Shown here: positions 59,053-64,000 of the stretch, piece after piece
How positions within the stretch are numbered: position 1 is the stretch's first letter
Layout of the letters: the number at the start of each line of letters is the position of its first letter
Source of the DNA: CAYJLW01 sp964370965
GTDB lineage: Bacteria > Actinomycetota > Acidimicrobiia > UBA2766
Assembly (NCBI GenBank): GCA_964370965.1
Contig: CAYJLW010000001.1
Span: forward strand, 1-64,000
Direction of reading: 5' to 3'
DNA length: 64,000 nt
The notes under the pieces: generated by a model
Seen by the model: the letters and a program-made list of their open reading frames with translations, nothing else
The model's database searches: none
What the model was told of the DNA's origin: nothing
Made by a program: the position numbers and the translations under genes

Positions 59053-59103
59053 TGGCAGGACCCTGTGGCAGACTTCTGGCAGCCATCCGGCAGTTGCCGG
59101 ATG
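59053..59103. repeat. phased GGCAG repeats and palindrome before DUF5343 gene
   Basis: TGGCAG at 59053, 59066 and 59077 and CGGCAG at 59088 recur at about one helical turn. The last overlaps the palindrome CATCCGGCA-gt-TGCCGGATG (59084-59103). It is probably a regulator-binding array in the divergent control region. Confidence 0.55.
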
Positions 59104-59126
59104 CCGTGCCACAAGGAGACGATGCC

Positions 59127-59846
59127 ATGGAGACCAAAGACGAGTCGGGATTTCGCCCTCCCTACATGTCCTTCCAGACGTTCTGGTCATTCGTGGGTGA
59201 ACTGGCGAGCAAGCCGCTTCCGCCGCAGATCGACCGCTCGATGATGGACACGAAGTCCGGTGGTGACCAGGCGAACATCTTGGGGGCGCTCAAGGGATTC
59301 CGCCTCATCGCTGACAACAACGCCGTGACGGCCGGGTTGGAACGACTCGTCGTGTTGGACGCCGGAGCCCGCAAGGACGCCCTGGCGTCGACGTTGCGCG
59401 AGTACTACCCGAACCAGATTGCAGTATCCGAGCAGAACGGCACCGAGAAGTTGTTGCTCGACTCGTTCGAGACCGATTTCGGATACGCGGGCGACACGCG
59501 GCGCAAAGCGATGACGTTCTTCTTGCACGCGGCGCGACACGCTGGCATCCAACTCAGTCCCCATTTCCCCCAGACGCGCAGCGGTTCCGGATCCGGACCG
59601 CGACCGAAGCGGACCACTTCCAAGCGTAAGAACGGCGGCGGCGGCGAGGACATGAAGAAGGTCGTTCCGCACGAAGGCGACACCTACACCGTGACGCTCC
59701 CGGAATCGGGCACGGTCCTGACGCTCACCGTGAAGTCCAACGCCTTCGCCTTGAGCAAGTCCAAGAGCGACCGCGACTTCGTGTTCGGGATCGTCGACAC
59801 GCTCACCGGCTGGGCGCTGAGCGGTGACGAGGAGGACGAGCCGTGA
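59127..59846 (+). CDS. DUF5343 family protein
   Basis: 239 residues. YMSFQTFWSFVGELASKPLPPQIDRSMM, NGTEKLLLDSFETDFGYAGDTRRKAMTFFLHAARHAGI and LSPHFPQTRSGSG match DUF5343, often found on plasmids, prophages and islands. After a basic linker a short C-terminal beta domain follows (TYTVTLPESGTVLTLTVK). ATG 59127 with AAGGAG upstream. Function unknown. Confidence 0.75.
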   Translation: METKDESGFRPPYMSFQTFWSFVGELASKPLPPQIDRSMMDTKSGGDQANILGALKGFRLIADNNAVTAGLERLVVLDAGARKDALASTLREYYPNQIAVSEQNGTEKLLLDSFETDFGYAGDTRRKAMTFFLHAARHAGIQLSPHFPQTRSGSGSGPRPKRTTSKRKNGGGGEDMKKVVPHEGDTYTVTLPESGTVLTLTVKSNAFALSKSKSDRDFVFGIVDTLTGWALSGDEEDEP

Positions 59847-59850
59847 GGAG

Positions 59851-60022
59851 GGACCGGCCTCCGTCGTCTCTAGAAGCTTGCTAGCCCAAGTGACGACGGG
59901 GCCGAACCTCATCCGTTCGGTGTCCGCTGGTTAGAGCGGCACCAGCCCAACCGGGCCGGGGCGACGGTCGCCAGGAGTCCCCTTGGAAGTTCTCCCTAGC
60001 GGGTTCGATGCCCGTCCGGTCC
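59851..60022 (+). ncRNA. unidentified structured RNA with tRNA-like ends
   Basis: A closing helix GGACCGG (59851-59857)/CCGGTCC (60016-60022) encloses at least six stem-loops: 59859-59868/59892-59901; CCGAAC/GTTCGG (59902-59920, 7-base loop CTCATCC); CCGCT-GGTTAG-AGCGG (D-arm-like); GCCC-AACC-GGGC; GGCGA-CGG-TCGCC; and a T-arm GCGGG-TTCGATG-CCCGT (59999-60015). The T-arm and acceptor look like tRNA, the rest does not. No known family is recognised. Confidence 0.4.
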
Positions 60023-61029
60023 ACAAATCCTATCGCCCCCGCAATGGCCGATACGACAGACGCCGCCCGCCGACCTGGCCTACAAGACGTTCCATCCGCT
60101 CGGAGTCAGATTGCTTGCGGGTCGAGTGCCGGAAGTCGAACTCGGTCAGGTAGCGGTCCAGGTGCTCGACGGAGACATGGTGATGCGTGCCATCGAGCGA
60201 GCGCTTCAACTGCGAGAAGTACGACTCCAGGTCGTTCGTGCTCACGTCACCGCGGACGTACTCGCCGGCCCCGTGATCGACGGTGTGATGTTCGTCGAAC
60301 TGGCGACCGATTGGCTTGTACGCCGCCCACTTGTCGGTGTGCAGGACCGACCCGAAGGGCGCAACGTGTTCCTCGATGGCCTTGCCGAGCGTCGCCCCGG
60401 TGACGCTAAAGACCACGCGTGAGCGGACTTCGCCGGTCTCCTTGGACGTGAGCGAGAACACCGGGGTCTTGCTTGTCCCGCGGCCGCTGGTGCTGCAGCG
60501 CTTCGACGCGTGGCGGTTCTTCTCGTTCCCGCCGACGTAGGTCTCGTCCGCGACGATCGTGCCCTTCAGCATCCCGGCGAGTGGGTCGCGGCGCATGGCT
60601 TCGCGGATGCGGTGGGTCATGAACCACGCGCTCTTCGGGGTCAGGCCGTACTTGCGCTCGATCTCTCGGGCCGACACGCCGTTCTTGCTGGCGCACATCT
60701 CGAACACGACGAGCACCCAGGTTCGCACCGGGATCTTGCTGCCGTGGAAGATCGTCCCGGTGAGAACCGAGAACTGCTTGCGGCACGTGCCGCACTTCCA
60801 CACTCGGCGCTGGCTCATGCTGCCGGTGCGGGTAGCGCGCGACGAGCCGTTGCGGGGCTTCAGGAAGTAGCAGCGCTCGGTGTTGCCGCAATGGGGGCAG
60901 ATCGGCGTGCCGCCCCAGCGCAGTTCCTCAAGGAACTCGTAGGCGCTGGCCTCGTCGGGGATCCGCTCGATGATCATGAGCATGGAGATGTCCATGCGGC
61001 AATGCTGACAGCTAGCGTTGGGTTTGTCA
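60023..61029 (-). mobile_element. IS1595-family insertion sequence
   Basis: Contains one complete transposase gene. Imperfect terminal repeats are visible: ACAAATCCTATCGC at 60023 and, inverted, ACAAACCCAACGC near 61017-61029. No target duplication is obvious. The left end abuts the 3' end of the structured RNA. Confidence 0.65.
60030..60995 (-). CDS. IS1595 (ISXO2-like) transposase
   Basis: 321 residues, apparently intact. N-terminal zinc ribbon CPHCGN...WKCGTCRKQFSVLTGTIFHGSKI, then the ISXO2 catalytic domain: Asp in VADETYVGGNEKN, Asp in HTDKWAAY and the NDLESYFSQLKRSL motif. It catalyses DDE-type transposition. Confidence 0.92.
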   Translation of the reverse strand: MDISMLMIIERIPDEASAYEFLEELRWGGTPICPHCGNTERCYFLKPRNGSSRATRTGSMSQRRVWKCGTCRKQFSVLTGTIFHGSKIPVRTWVLVVFEMCASKNGVSAREIERKYGLTPKSAWFMTHRIREAMRRDPLAGMLKGTIVADETYVGGNEKNRHASKRCSTSGRGTSKTPVFSLTSKETGEVRSRVVFSVTGATLGKAIEEHVAPFGSVLHTDKWAAYKPIGRQFDEHHTVDHGAGEYVRGDVSTNDLESYFSQLKRSLDGTHHHVSVEHLDRYLTEFDFRHSTRKQSDSERMERLVGQVGGRRLSYRPLRGR

Positions 61030-61070
61030 AGTCACACATCGCCCGTGCGGTAACGGTGGCCGTTTCGCAA

Positions 61071-61155
61071 GGCCGGGCTCTGCCCGGCCGGAACGGTGTG
61101 TGACTCGGGTGGCGGCCGCGTCGGGGGGGGTGTTCGAAGGGGGACGAAGTCCCCC
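61071..61155. repeat. hairpin repeat B-A
   Basis: B (GGCCGGGC-tct-GCCCGGCC, 61071-61089), then A (GGGGGAC-gaa-GTCCCCC, 61139-61155), the same order and spacing as at 57978-58062. It ends just before the stop of the next minus-strand gene and could serve as its terminator. Confidence 0.75.
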
Positions 61156-61164
61156 TTCGAGGGC

Positions 61165-62472
61165 TCAACAGGCGAGAGCCGCCTGGAGGGAGCCGGGGAG
61201 GCTCTGGCCCGTGGGGGGCCGGGGGATTCCCGTGAGGACCTGACCGGCGGCCCGGAGGGGCTCGCCCGCGTACTTTGTGTAGCCGGAGTTCACCCTCGAC
61301 GTGAGCGACGCGTACTTGCCCACGTGGAGCTTGTCGTTCGCGCTCCAGTTCTTGTTCCCCGGGTAGGCCTCGGGGCTGGCGAGGGCGCCGAAGAAGTCCG
61401 CCGCCGTCGAGGACGGGTTCACGAGCACGGAGCCGAGACGGGACTGGGTCTTCGCCGTGATGGCGCGGGCGCTCGCTTCCACACCGGCGTCGAAGGTGGG
61501 CCAGTCGTCCGTGCCCATGCCAGAGGCGCGGCCGCCGAGCTCGGGGAAGAGGCGCCACCAGCCGTTGGTGTTCAACGGGTTGTACTGGCCGCGGTGGCCC
61601 TGTATGGCGCCTCCCTCGCCCCACGCGAAGGCTACGAGGGCCACGATGTGCTCGCGGGTCACCGTGTCCTGGGGTTGGCGGCCGGTCCTCATGGCGAGGC
61701 TCTTCAGGGTCCACACGGCCCAGTCCTCGAGGTTCTGGGGGTCGGGGACGCCGGTGCGGGGCGCCTCGGCGCAGTTGGCGATCGTTCCCCATGGCAGCGT
61801 GTTCGTGGCCTTCGCCTGGGCGAGCCTGCGTTCGAGGTCGGCGACAAGGAGCTGCTGCTGCTGCACGGATCCGTCGAGGATGCGCTGCCACTTGTCGCGG
61901 CGGCGCTTCACGTCTTCGAGGGCGCGGCGCTTGTCGACGAGCTCGCCCTGGAGGCGGTTCTGTTCGGCGCGGGCGGCCTCGTAGTCGTCGAGGGCACCGG
62001 CGTCGCGGCGCACCGCGCGCTCGAGGTACTGCTGGGCGACGACGTACTCGTTCAGGGACTTCGCCGAGAGCACGGTCAGGAGCCCGGTGAGGGGCCGGGC
62101 GTAAAGCTCCTTCACGAGGCCGGTGATGCGTTCGCGCCGGACGCGCACGGCGGACTCGGCCTCGGCGACCGCGACCCGCGTGCGGGTGATGTCGGCATTG
62201 GCGTCCTGGATCTGGGCGGCGATGCGGTCGAGGTCCGAGCGGGCCTGGGACTGGCGGGCCTCGGCGGCGTCGAGGTTGGACTTCAGGTCGAGGAGATCCT
62301 GCTCCTGGGAGGCTCGGGGACCCGCTGCGGGGAGGCCGGCTGCCGCGGCGTGGTTGGTGAAGAGGCTGAGGGCGGCCAGGAACGCACACACGTGTCGGGC
62401 CCGGGAGACGGGCCCTCTCGGCCTCGGGTGTGGACGTCTCGGGGTCCGGACGTGACGGGCGGTGTCGGGCAC
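61165..62472 (-). CDS. secreted coiled-coil protein, possible cell-wall factor
   Basis: 435 residues. A signal-like segment (VCAFLAALSLFTNHAAAAG) follows a basic stretch. Residues 55-225 form a long coiled coil (DLKSNLDAAEARQSQARSDLD onward, DKRRALEDVKRRRDKWQRIL), as in PcsB/RipC-type peptidoglycan hydrolase partners. The C-terminal half has VALVAFAWGEGGAIQGHRGQYNPLNTNG, which recalls a lysozyme-like fold with a possible Glu, but no sure family. A GTG near 62408 is an alternative start. Confidence 0.65.
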   Translation of the reverse strand: MPDTARHVRTPRRPHPRPRGPVSRARHVCAFLAALSLFTNHAAAAGLPAAGPRASQEQDLLDLKSNLDAAEARQSQARSDLDRIAAQIQDANADITRTRVAVAEAESAVRVRRERITGLVKELYARPLTGLLTVLSAKSLNEYVVAQQYLERAVRRDAGALDDYEAARAEQNRLQGELVDKRRALEDVKRRRDKWQRILDGSVQQQQLLVADLERRLAQAKATNTLPWGTIANCAEAPRTGVPDPQNLEDWAVWTLKSLAMRTGRQPQDTVTREHIVALVAFAWGEGGAIQGHRGQYNPLNTNGWWRLFPELGGRASGMGTDDWPTFDAGVEASARAITAKTQSRLGSVLVNPSSTAADFFGALASPEAYPGNKNWSANDKLHVGKYASLTSRVNSGYTKYAGEPLRAAGQVLTGIPRPPTGQSLPGSLQAALAC

Positions 62473-62530
62473 GCTGCAATCGTAGATGCCCCCCGAACGG
62501 GCATTCCGAGCCGGAGGTTCCCCCGGACGG

Positions 62531-64000
62531 CTACGCAGGCTTTCCGTTGGCGCCGGGGCATGTCATGGGGACGGGCGCCGGGGCCGCCGTGGTCGCCGGC
62601 GCCGGCGTTGCCGGGACCGCGGCGGTGGCCGCGGGGGCGGGTGCCGGGGCGGGTGCGGGGGGAGGCGCGGTGGGGTTGTACAGGATGATGCGGTTCTCCG
62701 GCTTGTACACGGTCACGAATTCCTGGCGGGTCTCCTTGGCGTCGGGCTCCTTGATCGTCCGGGTGACCTTGATCGTGAAGCCCACGGCGGCTCCCTGCTT
62801 CGTCTTCTCCTTGCCGGGCGGGAGAGAGGAGTCCACCTGGCACTTCACGACGGGCTCGGTGACGGACTCGCGCGACCCGGTGACGCTGGTCACCTCGCGG
62901 CCGTCCTTGGTGCCGAAGAGGGTCACGGTCACGGATGACGACCCCACGGACGCCTTGAGGAGCACGGAGGACTTCAGGTTGTTGGTGAAGACCAGGTCGG
63001 GGTGGGGGTACGACAGGGTGGCCTCGCGCCCCACCGGGTAGCGCGAGATGTAGAACGTGTGGGCCTTGTGTTCCTTGATCGGGAAGCCGGCGAAGTAGGC
63101 GGCGTTGAACAGCGTGGTGGCGAACTGGCTGACGCCGCCGCCGACGTCCTCGTCGAACTCGCTCCCGTAGATCACCGGAGCCTTCACGAACCCCTTCGCC
63201 TCCGTGCGGGGGCCGACCGCCTTGTTCGCCGAGAACGTCTCGCCGGGACCGATGACGGTGCCGTCGAGCATCTTCGCTATGAGGGCGATGTTCTTCACCC
63301 GGGGCTGGCCGGACGGGAACTTGGTGGTGAAGCTCGACACGGGCTCCTTGACACCCATCGCCTCGGCCTTCTCCGTGGTGACCTTGGGGTGGATCGTCGT
63401 GAGGCCGACGCGCACGCTCCGCCGGCGGCCCGAGGCGAGAACGGCCCGCCGCAGGGCCGCCGTGGCGCTGCCCACGTCGAGGCCCCGGCCGTCCTTCGAC
63501 GGGACGACCTCCACCTTGTTCCCGGTCACCTTGAAGGACGCATCGACAGGCGGTGTCTCGGAGCCCTGGAGCAGGGGGCGCAGCACGGCCTCTGCCTTCG
63601 CCGCGGGCACGTCGACGCCGCGGAAGGGGGCCTCTTGCGTCACGAACCAGGACAGCGTCCACGTGACCGGGTTCCACGTGTTGCGGGCCGCGGCGGCGCC
63701 ACGGGCGGCGGCGGCCGTGTCCACGCGAACACCGAGTTGCGCCGGCTCCAGCTTCACCTGCTCCCCCTCGGCCTGCACCGTGATCGGGGCTCGCAGCAGA
63801 TCCCGGGCACGGCGCTGCAGGCGGCCGGCGGCTTCGTCGCGGCCGAGGCCCCCGACGGCGACACCGGAGACCTCCACGTTGCGGGCGATCTCCCCGCCCC
63901 CGAACAGGTTGTCGACGAACCAGGCCAAGAGGAACAGCACGCCGAAGACACCGGCGCCCACCAGGGCGCGACGACGGCCGTAGTGCGGCCGGGGCCGGTC
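62531..64000 (-). CDS. VanW-family protein, 5' end beyond window
   Basis: At least 489 residues, and the frame stays open to base 64000. A membrane segment ALVGAGVFGVLFLLAWFVD follows a basic cytoplasmic start. Then come peptidoglycan-binding-like (PG_binding_4) domains and the VanW core FSANKAVGPRTEAKGF, DVGGGVSQFATTLFNAAYFAG, YPVGREATLSYPHPDLVFTN. A G5-like segment and a Pro/Ala-rich tail follow. It is extracellular and probably acts on the cell wall. The exact role of VanW is unknown. Confidence 0.9.
   Translation of the reverse strand, partial: DRPRPHYGRRRALVGAGVFGVLFLLAWFVDNLFGGGEIARNVEVSGVAVGGLGRDEAAGRLQRRARDLLRAPITVQAEGEQVKLEPAQLGVRVDTAAAARGAAAARNTWNPVTWTLSWFVTQEAPFRGVDVPAAKAEAVLRPLLQGSETPPVDASFKVTGNKVEVVPSKDGRGLDVGSATAALRRAVLASGRRRSVRVGLTTIHPKVTTEKAEAMGVKEPVSSFTTKFPSGQPRVKNIALIAKMLDGTVIGPGETFSANKAVGPRTEAKGFVKAPVIYGSEFDEDVGGGVSQFATTLFNAAYFAGFPIKEHKAHTFYISRYPVGREATLSYPHPDLVFTNNLKSSVLLKASVGSSSVTVTLFGTKDGREVTSVTGSRESVTEPVVKCQVDSSLPPGKEKTKQGAAVGFTIKVTRTIKEPDAKETRQEFVTVYKPENRIILYNPTAPPPAPAPAPAPAATAAVPATPAPATTAAPAPVPMTCPGANGKPA

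Noticed and set aside
59851..60022. tmRNA
   Set aside because: Acceptor and T-arm are tRNA-like, but there is no tag reading frame or typical 5' segment, and the length is too short.

Overview
The window comes from a GC-rich actinobacterium, most likely an uncultured member of Acidimicrobiia or a relative. That placement is an inference. It rests on base composition, lipoprotein-type periplasmic proteins, a DUF1876 protein, an SNF2/SWIM pair, VanW and MMPL proteins, and several starts that sit six bases after a TANNNT box with no ribosome binding site. A run of 100 Ns at 9836-9935 marks a scaffold join.

Bases 1-6400 hold a dehalogenase-like hydrolase and a lipoprotein, then a decayed array of integrative elements. 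The 3' half of a tRNA-Arg(ACG) occurs three times (1608, 4310, 5911) and as a stub at 6404. The three long copies are followed by broken integrase pieces. A related right-end repeat of about 110 bp precedes the cores at 4310, 5911 and 6404. The cargo is two nucleotidyltransferase toxin-antitoxin modules: an AbiE-like pair whose first protein carries a nuclease-like domain, and MntA-HepT. An IS256 transposase remnant lies inside the first unit.

Bases 6400-30600 hold a sulfur operon (SQR, TusE/DsrC-like, DsrE-like), an MFS transporter cut by the gap, a DEAD-box helicase, an esterase, three tandem 146-bp hairpin repeats, an SDR, a UPF0104 membrane protein, a SWIM/SNF2 pair, a TerC fused to two universal stress domains, a GDT1-type transporter, a CPBP protease with a membrane hydrolase, a GH116 glycosidase with a TetR regulator, and a retinol-saturase-like oxidoreductase.

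Bases 30700-40900 hold a PadR operon with a phosphodiesterase, a sulfatase, an SDR, a truncated epimerase ending at a hairpin insertion, E1 alpha/beta of a 2-oxoacid dehydrogenase with a VOC protein, small proteins, an oxidoreductase remnant, and arsM behind two palindromic operators.

Bases 40900-55300 are the respiratory core. A complete clade II nitrous oxide reductase operon (nosZ-B-D-F-Y-L, minus strand) is divergent from a lipoprotein cytochrome c. Next to it is a four-gene operon for an exported type II DMSO-reductase-family molybdoenzyme: a catalytic subunit with unusual Fe-S spacing, a four-cluster Fe-S subunit, an ethylbenzene-dehydrogenase-type haem subunit and a TorD-like chaperone. 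A sigma-A promoter followed by a perfect TGTGA-N6-TCACA palindrome precedes it. The layout suggests an electron-transfer island coupling N2O reduction to an unassigned molybdenum enzyme.

Bases 55500-64000 hold an MMPL transporter and a stretch of different character: a small HTH protein, a class II tRNA with an Ile-type GAT anticodon, two tiny overlapping genes, a DUF5343 gene, an unidentified structured RNA with a tRNA-like T-arm and acceptor, and an IS1595 insertion at that RNA's 3' end. A coiled-coil secreted protein and a VanW protein that runs off the window follow.
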